Below, piece by piece: positions 13,983 to 22,280 of a stretch of DNA of 64,000 nt (positions are counted from its first letter, which is position 1; the number at the start of each line of letters is the position of its first letter). Location: NCBI RefSeq assembly GCF_023184515.1, contig NZ_JAAHBP010000010.1:1-64000 (forward strand), written 5' to 3'. The notes under the pieces were generated by a model, which did no database searches, was not told the origin of the DNA, and was given only the letters and a program-made list of their open reading frames with translations. Made by a program: the position numbers and the translations under genes. Source of the DNA: Streptomyces sp. D2-8 (GTDB lineage: Bacteria > Actinomycetota > Actinomycetes > Streptomycetales > Streptomycetaceae).

Positions 13983-15413
13983 ATGCGTACTGCGTACAGC
14001 GTGGAGACGGTCCGGAACGCCGAACGGGAGCTGATGGCGCGGCTGCCGGAGGGGGCGCTGATGCAACGCGCCGCCGCCGGGCTCGCCGTGGCCTGCGCCG
14101 ACCTGCTGGGGCGGGTGTACGGAAGCAGGGTCGTGCTGCTGGTCGGCAGCGGCGACAACGGGGGTGACGCCCTGTTCGCCGGAGCCCGGCTGGCCCGGCG
14201 GGGGGCCGGGGTCACGGCCGTGCTGCTCGCGCCGGAGCGGGCGCATGCGGCGGGGCTCGCGGCGTTGCGGCGGGCCGGGGGGCGGGTCGCGGGGGCCGGT
14301 GAGGGCGAGGCCCTTGCCGAGGGCGCGGATCTCGTCGTCGACGGGATCGTCGGGATCGGCGGGAAGGGCGGGCTGCGGCCGGACGCGGTGCCGTTGGCCG
14401 CCGCCGCCGGGCGGTCGCGCGGGGTCGTGGTCGCCGTCGATCTGCCCAGCGGTGTCGACGCCGACACCGGTGAGGTGCACGGGGTTGCCGTGCAGGCCGA
14501 TCTGACCGTGACGTTCGGGACCCACAAGCCGGGGCTCCTGATCGACCCCGCGCGGGAGTACGCGGGGTCGGTGCGGCTGGTCGACATCGGGCTGGAGCTG
14601 CCGGTCGAGCCGGAGCTGGAGGCCTTGCAGCACGTGGACGTGGCCCGGTTGCTGCCGGTGCCGCGGGCGGAGAGCGACAAGTACCGGCGGGGCGTGGTCG
14701 GGATCGCCGCCGGGTCGGCGCGCTATCCGGGGGCCGCTGTGCTCGCCGTCTCGGGCGCGCTGCGGGGCGGGGCCGGGGCCGTGCGGTACGTCGGGCCGGC
14801 CGGGGACGCGGTCATCGCGCGGTTTCCCGAGACGCTCGTGTCGGACCAGGGGCCCAAGCATGCCGGGCGGGTGCAGGCGTGGGTCGTCGGGCCGGGGGCC
14901 GGGGACGACGCGGCGACGGTGGCGGAGGTGCTGGCGGCGGAGGTGCCGGTGCTGATCGACGCGGACGGGCTGCGGCTGGCGGACGTGGAGGTCGTGCGGG
15001 GGCGGCGGGCGCCGACGCTCATGACGCCGCATGCGGGGGAGGCGGCGGCGCTGCTGGGTGTGGAGCGGCGGGAGGTCGAAGGGGGCCGGTTGGCCGCGGT
15101 GCGGGAGCTGGCACGGCGGTACGGGGCGACCGTGCTGCTGAAGGGGTCCACGACGCTGGTGGCCGACTCGGGGGGTGGGGCGGTACGCGTGAACCCGACC
15201 GGGACGGGGTGGCTGGCCACGGCCGGGAGCGGGGACGTGCTGTCGGGGCTCGGCGGGTCGTTGCTGGCGGCGGGGCTGTCCGCGGTGGACGCGGGCAGTG
15301 CGGGGGCGTATCTGCATGGGCTGGCCGGGCGGCTGGCGGCGGAGGGGGCGCCGGTGGGGGCGCATGATGTGGCCGAGGCGCTTCCGGAGGCTTGGCGGAA
15401 TGTTCTCGGCTGA
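13983..15413 (+). CDS. nnr: Bifunctional NAD(P)H-hydrate epimerase / ADP-dependent dehydratase
   Basis: The protein repairs damaged NAD(P)HX. The 476-residue product joins an N-terminal YjeF-type epimerase domain (residues about 1-215; LLVGSGDNGGDALFAG, DLPSGVDADTGEVHG, VTFGTHKPGL) to a C-terminal YjeF/ribokinase-like dehydratase (from about 225; KYRRGVVGIAAGSARYPGAA, TPHAGEAAALLG, LLKGSTTLVA, TGWLATAGSGDVLSGLGGSLLA). The start ATG 13983 gives the standard MRTAYSVETVRNAE opening; GAAACT lies seven bases upstream, a weaker version of the leaderless pattern seen elsewhere here. It precedes alr, as in other actinobacteria. Confidence 0.93.
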   Translation: MRTAYSVETVRNAERELMARLPEGALMQRAAAGLAVACADLLGRVYGSRVVLLVGSGDNGGDALFAGARLARRGAGVTAVLLAPERAHAAGLAALRRAGGRVAGAGEGEALAEGADLVVDGIVGIGGKGGLRPDAVPLAAAAGRSRGVVVAVDLPSGVDADTGEVHGVAVQADLTVTFGTHKPGLLIDPAREYAGSVRLVDIGLELPVEPELEALQHVDVARLLPVPRAESDKYRRGVVGIAAGSARYPGAAVLAVSGALRGGAGAVRYVGPAGDAVIARFPETLVSDQGPKHAGRVQAWVVGPGAGDDAATVAEVLAAEVPVLIDADGLRLADVEVVRGRRAPTLMTPHAGEAAALLGVERREVEGGRLAAVRELARRYGATVLLKGSTTLVADSGGGAVRVNPTGTGWLATAGSGDVLSGLGGSLLAAGLSAVDAGSAGAYLHGLAGRLAAEGAPVGAHDVAEALPEAWRNVLG

Positions 15414-15601
15414 GGGGGAGGGCCGGGGGGCCTGAGGGCCGAGTATGGCGGGTCGGTGGGGGATGCTGTCGTACTGGTTTCCGATGCACTGCCGTACGAC
15501 GTGCAGTGGGGCGTGCTCGAGAAGGGCGACCGGGTGTCCGTGAGGGTGCGGCCCGGGACGTAGCCGACCTGCTGCCGGAGCCCTCTGAGACACTGGGCGC
15601 G

Positions 15602-16771
15602 ATGAGCGAGAGAACAGCCCCGCGGACCGCGCCCCTGCGGGCCCGTGCCGAGATCGACCTGGCCGCCCTGCGGGCCAATGTGCGGGCCCTGCGTGCCCAT
15701 GCGCCGGGTGCGGCCGTGATGGCCGTGGTGAAGTCCGAGGCGTACGGCCACGGGGCTGTGCCGTGCGCCCGCGCGGCCGTCGCCGCGGGGGCGAGCTGGC
15801 TGGGCACGGCCACGCCCGAGGAGGCCCTCGCCCTGCGGGCCGCCGGGCTGCCGGGCCGCATCATGTGCTGGCTGTGGACGCCCGGCGGGCCGTGGCACGA
15901 GGCCGTCGAGGCCGAGCTGGACGTGTCCGTCAGCGGGATGTGGGCCCTGCGGGAGGTCGTCGAGGCGGCCAGGGGAGCCGACCGGCCCGCTCGCGTGCAG
16001 CTCAAGGCCGACACCGGGCTCGGGCGCAACGGGTGCCAGCCGGGGGACGACTGGGCCGCGCTGGTCCGTGAGGCCTTGCGGGCCGAGGCCGAGGGGCTGC
16101 TGCGTGTCACGGGGCTGTGGTCGCACTTCGCCTGCGCCGACGAGCCCGGGCACCCCTCCATCGCCGCCCAGCTCGGCGTGTTCCGGGAGATGGTCGCGTA
16201 CGCCGAGGGACAGGGCGTGCGGCCCGAGGTCCGGCACATCGCCAACTCGCCGGCCACGCTCACGCTCCCCGAGAGCCACTTCGACCTGGTCCGCACCGGC
16301 ATCGCCACCTACGGCGTCTCGCCCAGCCCCGAGCTCGGCACCCCGGCCGACTTCGGGCTGCGCCCGGTGATGACCCTGTCCGCCTCGCTGGCCCTGGTCA
16401 AGAACGTCCCGGGCGGGCACGGCGTCAGCTACGGCCACCGGTATGTCACCCCCGGCGAGACCACCCTCGGCCTGGTGCCGCTGGGCTACGCGGACGGCAT
16501 CCCGCGGCACGCCTCCTCGGCCGGGCCGGTCCTGGTCCAGGGCAAGTGGCGCACGATCGCCGGGCGGGTCGCCATGGACCAGTTCGTGGTGGATCTGGGG
16601 GGCGACGAGCCCGCGGCGGGGGCCGAGGCGGTCCTCTTCGGGCCCGGGGACCGCGGTGAGCCCACCGCGGAGGACTGGGCCCAGGCGGCCGGAACCATCG
16701 CCTACGAGATCGTGACCCGGATCGGAATCCGTGTTCCCCGCGTCTATGTGAATGAGGAACGGGACAGGTGA
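15602..16771 (+). CDS. alr: Alanine racemase
   Basis: Alr makes D-alanine for peptidoglycan with a pyridoxal phosphate cofactor. The 389-residue product has the PLP lysine in MAVVKSEAYGHGA (Lys44; SEA replaces the more common ADA), the segment LKADTGLGRNGCQPGD, and the catalytic tyrosine in HGVSYGHRYVTP (about 277). GLVPLGYADGIPR and AGRVAMDQFVVDLG are also canonical. ATG 15602 has no ribosome binding site; GACACT lies seven bases upstream, which fits a leaderless start. The open frame extends far upstream but without any plausible protein sequence. Confidence 0.95.
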   Translation: MSERTAPRTAPLRARAEIDLAALRANVRALRAHAPGAAVMAVVKSEAYGHGAVPCARAAVAAGASWLGTATPEEALALRAAGLPGRIMCWLWTPGGPWHEAVEAELDVSVSGMWALREVVEAARGADRPARVQLKADTGLGRNGCQPGDDWAALVREALRAEAEGLLRVTGLWSHFACADEPGHPSIAAQLGVFREMVAYAEGQGVRPEVRHIANSPATLTLPESHFDLVRTGIATYGVSPSPELGTPADFGLRPVMTLSASLALVKNVPGGHGVSYGHRYVTPGETTLGLVPLGYADGIPRHASSAGPVLVQGKWRTIAGRVAMDQFVVDLGGDEPAAGAEAVLFGPGDRGEPTAEDWAQAAGTIAYEIVTRIGIRVPRVYVNEERDR

Positions 16772-16896
16772 CGCGCACGGGGAACCCGTCACGCGAGGAA
16801 CACCAGGCACCCTGACAACAGCAGCATCATCAGGCTCACCGGTTCACCCGACCGGGTGAGTCACCCGATCGGCACCCCGGCGAAGAGGAGCGGTAC

Positions 16897-18156
16897 GTGA
16901 GCGAGAGCAGTGCGGAGGTCGTCGCGGACGTCGCCTCCGCGGCCGTCGCGGCCTCCGCCGCGGGGGCGGCGGGAGGCTGGCGCCGGGCGACCGGTATCGC
17001 CGGCGTGGCGATAGGCGTGGTGGCCGCGGGCGCGGCCGCCGGTGTCGCCCTGGAGCGGATGACGGTCGGCCGCGGCATGCGCCAGAAGGCCCGGCTCGCC
17101 CTGGACTCGGCGGGGCCGTACGGCTCGCTGCGCGGCATGCCCGGCAAGGCGTTCTCCGACGACGGCACGGAGCTGTACTACGAGATCGACGACCTCGACC
17201 CGGAGGCCGCCCCGGCCGCCCTCGGCCCGCGCCGCCGCCGGCTCTTCGGCCGCAAGTCACCCGCTCCCGTCACCGTCGTCTTCAGCCACGGCTACTGCCT
17301 CAGCCAGGACTCCTGGCACTTCCAGCGGGCGGCCCTGCGGGGCGTCGTGCGGACCGTGCACTGGGACCAGCGCAGCCACGGCCGGTCCGGCCGGGGCGTC
17401 GCCCAGGGGCGGGACGGCGAGCCGGTCACGATCGAGCAGCTGGGCCGGGACCTGAAGGCCGTGATCGACGCGGCAGCCCCCGAGGGGCCGCTCGTGCTCG
17501 TCGGGCACTCCATGGGCGGCATGACGGTGATGGCACTGGCCGACCAGTACCCCGAGCTGATCCGCGAACGGATCGTCGGGGTCGCCTTCGTCGGGACGTC
17601 GTCGGGGCGGCTCGGCGAGGTCAACTACGGCCTGCCCGTCGCCGGGGTCAACGCGGTGCGGCGGGTGCTGCCCGGAGTGCTGAAGGCGCTGGGGCAGCGG
17701 GCCGAGCTGGTGGAGAAGGGGCGCCGGGCGACCGCGGACCTGTTCGCCGGGATCATCAAGCGGTACTCGTTCGCGTCCCGGGACGTCGACCCGGCCGTCG
17801 CCCGGTTCGCCGAGCGGATGATCGAGAGCACGCCGATCGACGTGGTCGCCGAGTACTACCCGGCGTTCAACGACCACGACAAGACCGAGGCGCTCGCCCA
17901 CTTCGCGGACCTGCCGATGCTCGTCCTGGCCGGGGTGCAGGACCTGGTCACGCCGAGTGAGCACAGCGAGGCCATCGCCGATCTGCTGCCGGACGCCGAG
18001 CTGGTGCTGGTGCCGGACGCGGGGCACCTGGTGATGCTGGAACACCCGGAAGTGGTCACCGACCGCCTCGCCGACCTGCTCACCCGCACGGGTGCCGTGC
18101 CCGCAGGAGCTACCGTGAAGGGCTATGGAAGCACCAGCACCGCACAGCCCGGCTGA
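16897..18156 (+). CDS. Alpha/beta-fold hydrolase with N-terminal membrane segment
   Basis: The 419-residue product has an alanine/glycine-rich N-terminal hydrophobic region (about residues 27-52) that may anchor it, then an alpha/beta hydrolase fold from about residue 85. The oxyanion segment is FSHGYCLSQDSWHFQ, the nucleophile elbow is VGHSMGGM (Ser about 207), the acid is in VLAGVQDLVTP and the histidine is in PDAGHLVMLEHPE. The GTG start has GAGGAG seven bases upstream. It lies in the conserved order alr-hydrolase-tsaE and overlaps tsaE by 32 bases in another frame. Substrate unknown. Confidence 0.88.
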   Translation: MSESSAEVVADVASAAVAASAAGAAGGWRRATGIAGVAIGVVAAGAAAGVALERMTVGRGMRQKARLALDSAGPYGSLRGMPGKAFSDDGTELYYEIDDLDPEAAPAALGPRRRRLFGRKSPAPVTVVFSHGYCLSQDSWHFQRAALRGVVRTVHWDQRSHGRSGRGVAQGRDGEPVTIEQLGRDLKAVIDAAAPEGPLVLVGHSMGGMTVMALADQYPELIRERIVGVAFVGTSSGRLGEVNYGLPVAGVNAVRRVLPGVLKALGQRAELVEKGRRATADLFAGIIKRYSFASRDVDPAVARFAERMIESTPIDVVAEYYPAFNDHDKTEALAHFADLPMLVLAGVQDLVTPSEHSEAIADLLPDAELVLVPDAGHLVMLEHPEVVTDRLADLLTRTGAVPAGATVKGYGSTSTAQPG

Positions 18157-18643
18157 GCCCGGTTCCGTCCAGATCGTCGTCACGTCCCCTGAGCAGATGC
18201 GGGAGCTGGGCCGCCGGCTCGCGAAACTGCTGCGCGCGGGTGACCTGGTGATGCTCAGCGGGGAGCTCGGCGCGGGCAAGACGACGCTGACCCGTGGGCT
18301 GGGCGAGGGGCTCGGCGTACGCGGGGCCGTCACCTCGCCGACGTTCGTGATCGCCCGGGTGCATCCCTCGCTGGGCGACGGGCCGCCGCTGGTCCACGTC
18401 GACGCCTACCGGCTCTCCGGCGGTCTTGACGAGATGGAGGACCTCGACCTCGACGTCTCGCTGCCCGACTCCGTGGTCGTCGTGGAGTGGGGCGAGGGCA
18501 AGGTCGAGGAGCTGACCGAGGACCGGCTCCAGGTCGTGATCCACCGGGCGGTGGGCGACACGACCGACGAGGTCCGGCAGATGACGGTCACCGGTGTGGG
18601 GGAACGCTGGGCCACGGCGGATCTGAGCGTGCTCGCCGCCTGA
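18125..18643 (+). CDS. tsaE: tRNA t6A synthesis ATPase TsaE
   Basis: TsaE is the ATPase that drives the TsaB-TsaD complex in t6A37 synthesis on tRNAs reading ANN codons. The 172-residue product has the P-loop GELGAGKTTLTRGLG (about residues 46-60), TSPTFVIARVH, and the acidic motif VHVDAYRL, followed by SVVVVEWGEG. The start ATG lies inside the end of the hydrolase gene (32-base overlap). TsaB, RimI and TsaD genes follow within 3 kb, separated by a small iron-box-linked gene and a minus-strand gene. Confidence 0.95.
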   Translation: MEAPAPHSPAEPGSVQIVVTSPEQMRELGRRLAKLLRAGDLVMLSGELGAGKTTLTRGLGEGLGVRGAVTSPTFVIARVHPSLGDGPPLVHVDAYRLSGGLDEMEDLDLDVSLPDSVVVVEWGEGKVEELTEDRLQVVIHRAVGDTTDEVRQMTVTGVGERWATADLSVLAA

Positions 18644-18741
18644 GTCCTGGTGTGCGGTGATGTGATGGACGTTCCGACAAGACGTCGGCAAGATGTTGCG
18701 TTCGGCGTCTTGTGCGTGGTCACATGGTATCCAGTCCGTAG

Positions 18742-18760
18742 TTAGGTGTGCCTAACTTCG
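18742..18760. promoter_or_regulatory. Iron-box-like site (IdeR/DmdR1 type)
   Basis: TTAGGTGTGCCTAACTTCG matches 14 of 19 positions of the DtxR/IdeR consensus TWAGGTTAGSCTWACCTWA by my count. It includes the self-complementary arms AGTTAGG and CCTAACT. It lies 28 bases upstream of the 55-residue gene. Confidence 0.5.
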
Positions 18761-18787
18761 TTTGTCCCGGCCCTTCGGGAGGCGTCC

Positions 18788-18955
18788 ATGTCGGCTACAG
18801 AGAGCAAGGGGCAGCCGCAGCGGTTCGCGGTCGCCGGGGTGTCCATGCACGACCTGCTGGCGGCCGGCGAGGCGGCGGCGCTGCTCTCCACGCCGCCGCG
18901 CGCTCCCGAGCCGGAGTTCTCCGAACGAGCCCCGGGACACCGCGAAGCGGCCTAG
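18788..18955 (+). CDS. Small protein downstream of an iron-box-like site
   Basis: The 55-residue product reads MSATESKGQPQRFAVAGVSM, then HDLLAAGEAAALLSTPPRAP, then an acidic and histidine-containing tail (EFSERAPGHREAA). It has no signal peptide, membrane helix or cysteine. GGGAGG lies eight bases before the ATG, so it is very likely translated. I know no function. The iron-box-like site 28 bases upstream suggests derepression when iron is scarce. It interrupts the t6A gene series between tsaE and tsaB. Confidence 0.65.
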   Translation: MSATESKGQPQRFAVAGVSMHDLLAAGEAAALLSTPPRAPEPEFSERAPGHREAA

Positions 18956-18986
18956 TAGTGCTTCGTCAGGTTCTGGGCTGTCCGGG

Positions 18987-19571
18987 CTAGCGGACGACCA
19001 CGACCGTGCGGCCGATCGTCGCGAACGTCCACATCGCGTCGCCGTCCGCGCGGGACTCGCGGATGCCGCCCGTGCGGACCTTCGGGTCGGGCGCCGGGGC
19101 GGTCGCGCCGCCCACGGCCGCGCTGAAGCCGATGACCACGCCGTCCACACTGGCGAAGCGCACCACGTGCTCGACCGGGACGCCGTCGGAGCCGGTGACC
19201 GCGTTCGAGCGGGACGTCACCGAGTAGCTGCCCGGGGCCGGGTCCACCGCGCTCGGGTCGACCTCGAACGTACGGCTGACCGCCTCGTCCGCGGCGACCA
19301 GCCACACCCGGTCACCACGCAGCGAGTACACGACCCGCGCGCCCTTGCCGGAGCCGCCGGGCAGTGCGGTGGGGTCCTTCTTGACCTGGGGCGCCTTCGA
19401 CGTCCCGGCCGCCGGCTGTGCGCCCGCCTGTGTGGCTCTGCCCAGGCCGGCCGGGACGGTCTGGGCCGCCTGCTGGGCGAGGTAGCCGATCGTCGCGAGG
19501 GCCGCGGCGGTGAGCCCGGCCACGATTCCCGAGCTGCTGGCTGCCACCGGCGTCCACCTCACGTCGTCCAT
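18987..19571 (-). CDS. Membrane-anchored YkuD-like protein lacking the catalytic cysteine
   Basis: The 194-residue product has an N-terminal hydrophobic segment (about residues 13-34) and a Ser/Ala/Pro linker. Its C-terminal domain (about 80-194) follows the L,D-transpeptidase pattern: VPVEHVVRFASVDG near the expected fold position, then GGIRESRADGDAMWTFATIG, ending RTVVVVR. In active YkuD enzymes the motif is HGC(I/V)R with catalytic Cys; here it is TGGIR (residues 167-171), so Cys and His are both absent. I infer a non-catalytic cell-wall protein. The YkuD relationship rests on this motif register, not on a search. Confidence 0.6.
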   Translation of the reverse strand: MDDVRWTPVAASSSGIVAGLTAAALATIGYLAQQAAQTVPAGLGRATQAGAQPAAGTSKAPQVKKDPTALPGGSGKGARVVYSLRGDRVWLVAADEAVSRTFEVDPSAVDPAPGSYSVTSRSNAVTGSDGVPVEHVVRFASVDGVVIGFSAAVGGATAPAPDPKVRTGGIRESRADGDAMWTFATIGRTVVVVR

Positions 19572-19648
19572 CCCTGTCGTGACGGTAGGTGACGGTAGCA
19601 GCAGGTGACGACCCGGCAGGTGCGGCCGTGCCGGGCCCCGGGGAGCCG

Positions 19649-19654
19649 TAGGCT
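19649..19654 (+). promoter_or_regulatory. -10 hexamer TAGGCT, leaderless start of tsaB
   Basis: TAGGCT ends six bases before the GTG start of tsaB at 19661. No ribosome binding site is present. Confidence 0.5.
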
Positions 19655-19660
19655 GTTTGC

Positions 19661-20314
19661 GTGCTCTTGCTCGCTCTGGATACCGCCACGCCCGCTGTCA
19701 CCGTCGCGCTGCACGACGGACGCGATGTCATCGCCTCGTCGAGTCAGGTGGACGCGCGGCGGCACGGGGAACTGCTGCTGCCGGCGATCGACCGGCTGTT
19801 CGCCGAGGCCGGTCTGCGGCTCGACGCCGTCACCGGGATCGTCGCCGGGATCGGTCCGGGACCGTACACCGGCCTGCGCGTCGGCCTGATGACCGCGGAC
19901 ACCTTCGGGCTCGCGCTCGGTGTCCCCGTGCACGGCGTGTGCACGCTGGACGGCCTCGCCTACGCCGCCGACCTGGAGGGCCCGTTCGTCGTAGCGACCG
20001 ACGCCCGCCGCAAGGAGGTGTACTGGGCCCGCTACGCCGACTCCCGCACCCGGGTCACCGACCCGGCCGTGGACCGGCCCGCCGACATCGCCGAGCAGGT
20101 CCAGGGGCTGCCCGCGGTCGGGGCGGGCGCGCTGCTGTACCCGGACACCTTCCCCAAGGCGCACGAGCCGGAGCACGTGTCCGCCGCCGCCCTCGCCCGG
20201 CTGGCCGCGGAGAAACTGGCGGCCGGCGAGGAACTCCCCGCGCCCCGGCCGCTGTACCTGCGCCGCCCCGACGCCCAGGTCCCCAAGAACTACAAGGTGG
20301 TCACCCCCAAGTGA
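19661..20314 (+). CDS. tsaB: tRNA t6A synthesis protein TsaB
   Basis: TsaB is the partner of TsaD in t6A synthesis; it has an ASKHA-type fold but no own catalysis. The 217-residue product begins MLLLALDTATPAVTVALHDG, then has DRLFAEAGLRLDAVTGIVAGIGPGPYTGLRVGL and DARRKEVYWARY. The length is usual. The GTG start at 19661 is probably leaderless. Its stop overlaps the rimI start by four bases, so tsaB, rimI and tsaD form an operon. Confidence 0.95.
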   Translation: MLLLALDTATPAVTVALHDGRDVIASSSQVDARRHGELLLPAIDRLFAEAGLRLDAVTGIVAGIGPGPYTGLRVGLMTADTFGLALGVPVHGVCTLDGLAYAADLEGPFVVATDARRKEVYWARYADSRTRVTDPAVDRPADIAEQVQGLPAVGAGALLYPDTFPKAHEPEHVSAAALARLAAEKLAAGEELPAPRPLYLRRPDAQVPKNYKVVTPK

Positions 20315-20817
20315 CCGAACCCGAGACGTGTGCGCTGCGTGAGATGCGCTGGTGGGACATCGACGCCGTGCTGGAGCTGGAGCGAGCCCTGTTCCCCGAG
20401 GACGCCTGGTCCCGGGGCATGTTCTGGTCCGAGCTGGCCCATGCGCGGGGGCCCGAGGCCAACCGGCGGTACGTGGTCGCCGAGGCCGGCTCCCGGATCG
20501 TCGGGTACGCCGGTCTGGTCGCCACCGGTGAGCAGGCCGACGTCCAGACCATCGCCGTCTCCCGCGACCGTTGGGGCACCGGCCTCGGCGGACAACTGCT
20601 CGCCGAACTGCTGCGGGCGGCCGGTGCCTTCGAGTGCGCCGAGGTGATGCTGGAGTGCCGGGTCGACAACGTCCGCGCACAGAAGCTGTACGAGCGCTTC
20701 GGCTTCGAACCCATCGGCTTCCGGCGCGGCTACTACCAGCCGGGAAACGTGGACGCCCTGGTGATGCGCCTGACCGCCCCCGAGAACTCCGCACAAGGAA
20801 CCGAGATCAATGGCTGA
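20311..20817 (+). CDS. rimI: Ribosomal protein S18-alanine N-acetyltransferase
   Basis: RimI acetylates the N-terminal alanine of ribosomal protein S18. The 168-residue product is a single GNAT domain: LRXMRWWDIDAVLELERALFPEDAWS-type start, then VQTIAVSRDRWGTGLGGQLLAEL, where the acetyl-CoA loop is RWGTGLGG, and MLECRVDNVRAQKLYERFGFEP near the end. The GTG start overlaps the tsaB stop (GTGA) and the stop overlaps tsaD by eight bases. The tsaB-rimI-tsaD order is conserved across bacteria, which supports the call. Confidence 0.93.
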   Translation: MTEPETCALREMRWWDIDAVLELERALFPEDAWSRGMFWSELAHARGPEANRRYVVAEAGSRIVGYAGLVATGEQADVQTIAVSRDRWGTGLGGQLLAELLRAAGAFECAEVMLECRVDNVRAQKLYERFGFEPIGFRRGYYQPGNVDALVMRLTAPENSAQGTEING

Positions 20818-21901
20818 CGAACCCCTCGTACTGGGAATCGAGACCTCCTGCGACGAGACCGGCGTCGGCATCGTCCGGGGCACCACCCTGCTGGCCGACG
20901 CCGTCGCCTCCAGCGTCGACGAGCACGCCCGCTTCGGCGGCGTCGTCCCGGAGGTCGCGAGCCGCGCCCACCTGGAGGCGATGGTCCCCACCATCGACCG
21001 CGCGCTGAAGGAGGCGGGCGTCACCGCCCGCGACCTCGACGGCATCGCCGTCACCGCCGGTCCCGGCCTCGCCGGTGCCCTGCTGGTCGGCGTCTCCGCG
21101 GCGAAGGCCTACGCGTACGCGCTCGGCAAGCCGCTCTACGGCGTCAACCACCTCGCCTCGCACATCTGCGTGGACCAGCTGGAGCACGGCGCGCTGCCCG
21201 AGCCGACCATGGCCCTGCTGGTCTCCGGCGGGCACTCCTCGCTGCTGCTGTCCTCGGACATCACCTCCGACGTCCGCCCGATGGGCGCCACCATCGACGA
21301 CGCGGCCGGTGAGGCCTTCGACAAGATCGCCCGCGTGCTGAACCTCGGCTTCCCGGGCGGCCCGGTCATCGACCGGTACGCGAAGGAGGGCGACCCGAAC
21401 GCCATCACCTTCCCGCGCGGCCTGACCGGCCCGCGCGACCCGGTCTACGACTTCTCCTTCTCGGGTCTGAAGACCGCCGTGGCGCGCTGGATCGAGGCCA
21501 AGCGGGCGGCGGGGGAGGAGGTGCCGGTGCGGGACGTGGCGGCCTCCTTCCAGGAGGCGGTCGTGGACGTGCTGACCCGCAAGGCCGTCCGGGCCTGCAA
21601 GGACGAGGGTGTCGACCACCTGATGATCGGCGGCGGCGTGGCCGCCAACTCCCGTCTGCGCGTCCTCGCCCAGGAGCGCTGCGAGGCCGCCGGGATCCGG
21701 CTGCGCGTGCCGCGGCCCAAGCTGTGCACGGACAATGGGGCGATGGTGGCCGCCCTCGGCGCCGAGATGGTCGCCCGGGGCCGGGCGGCGTCGGCCTGGG
21801 ACCTGTCGGCGGACTCGTCCCTGCCGGTGACCGAACCGCACGTGCCCGGGTACGACCACGACCACGTGCACGAGGTCAGCAAGGAGAACCTCTACTCGTG
21901 A
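20810..21901 (+). CDS. tsaD: tRNA N6-adenosine threonylcarbamoyltransferase TsaD
   Basis: TsaD transfers the threonylcarbamoyl group to A37 of tRNA. The 363-residue product starts MADEPLVLGIETSCDETGVG and has the metal-binding NHLASH (His114 and His118), then MALLVSGGHSSLLL, EAFDKIARVLNLGFPGGP and IGGGVAANSRLR with the third-ligand region CTDNGAMVAALG. Full length. It is translationally coupled to rimI and its stop overlaps the start of the next small gene. Confidence 0.97.
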   Translation: MADEPLVLGIETSCDETGVGIVRGTTLLADAVASSVDEHARFGGVVPEVASRAHLEAMVPTIDRALKEAGVTARDLDGIAVTAGPGLAGALLVGVSAAKAYAYALGKPLYGVNHLASHICVDQLEHGALPEPTMALLVSGGHSSLLLSSDITSDVRPMGATIDDAAGEAFDKIARVLNLGFPGGPVIDRYAKEGDPNAITFPRGLTGPRDPVYDFSFSGLKTAVARWIEAKRAAGEEVPVRDVAASFQEAVVDVLTRKAVRACKDEGVDHLMIGGGVAANSRLRVLAQERCEAAGIRLRVPRPKLCTDNGAMVAALGAEMVARGRAASAWDLSADSSLPVTEPHVPGYDHDHVHEVSKENLYS

Positions 21902-22155
21902 CGGTCGCGTTGATGTGGGAGGCCCGGGCGTCCGAGGGCCGCGGCGAGGAGTTGCTGGCCTGGGCGCGCGCCCAGGAGCTCCCCCGCGAGCCCCTGCGCC
22001 GGGAGACCTTCAGGGCGCCCCAGGACCGCGTCCTCGTCCTCACCTGGTGGGACGCCCCCTACGACGCCGAACTGCCCGAACTGCCCGAGCCGGACGGGGA
22101 ACTGGTCACACGGGCGGTGCACCGGTGGCGGTTCGAGTCGGTGGACGCCGGCTGA
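21898..22155 (+). CDS. Small protein of unknown function coupled to tsaD
   Basis: The 85-residue product begins at GTG 21898, whose GTGA overlaps the tsaD stop. It reads MTVALMWEARASEGRGEELL, then RETFRAPQDRVLVLTWWDAP and VTRAVHRWRFESVDAG. The alternating pattern resembles ferredoxin-like small proteins of the antibiotic-monooxygenase type, but I cannot assign a family. The four-base overlap indicates that it is expressed with the t6A operon. Confidence 0.7.
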   Translation: MTVALMWEARASEGRGEELLAWARAQELPREPLRRETFRAPQDRVLVLTWWDAPYDAELPELPEPDGELVTRAVHRWRFESVDAG

Positions 22156-22280
22156 CCGAGAGCCGCCCGGGCTCGTCCGGGAAGTGCCCCCGCCACAGCA
22201 CCCGGCCGTTCCTGCCCAGCGCGGCGTCTACCGCGTGGACGTACCTGTCCATCCCACCCCCGTGCTCCCGGCACGGAGGG

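Noticed and set aside
15456..15563. Short frame after nnr with protein-like text GDAVVLVSDALPYDVQWG
   Set aside because: Only 35 codons from a GTG with no ribosome binding site. It is in frame with nnr beyond its stop, so it may be a relic, but I cannot support it as a gene.
12888..15593. Minus-strand 901-codon frame over acpS-nnr
   Set aside because: Low-complexity His/Arg/Pro text antisense to nnr; the real minus genes here are the two short ones at 12794 and 13112.
22106..22252. Minus-strand 48-codon frame between tsaD's coupled gene and GH3, starting MDRYVHAVDAALG
   Set aside because: Protein-like at first but overlaps the 85-residue gene and lacks a clear ribosome binding site; too little to support.
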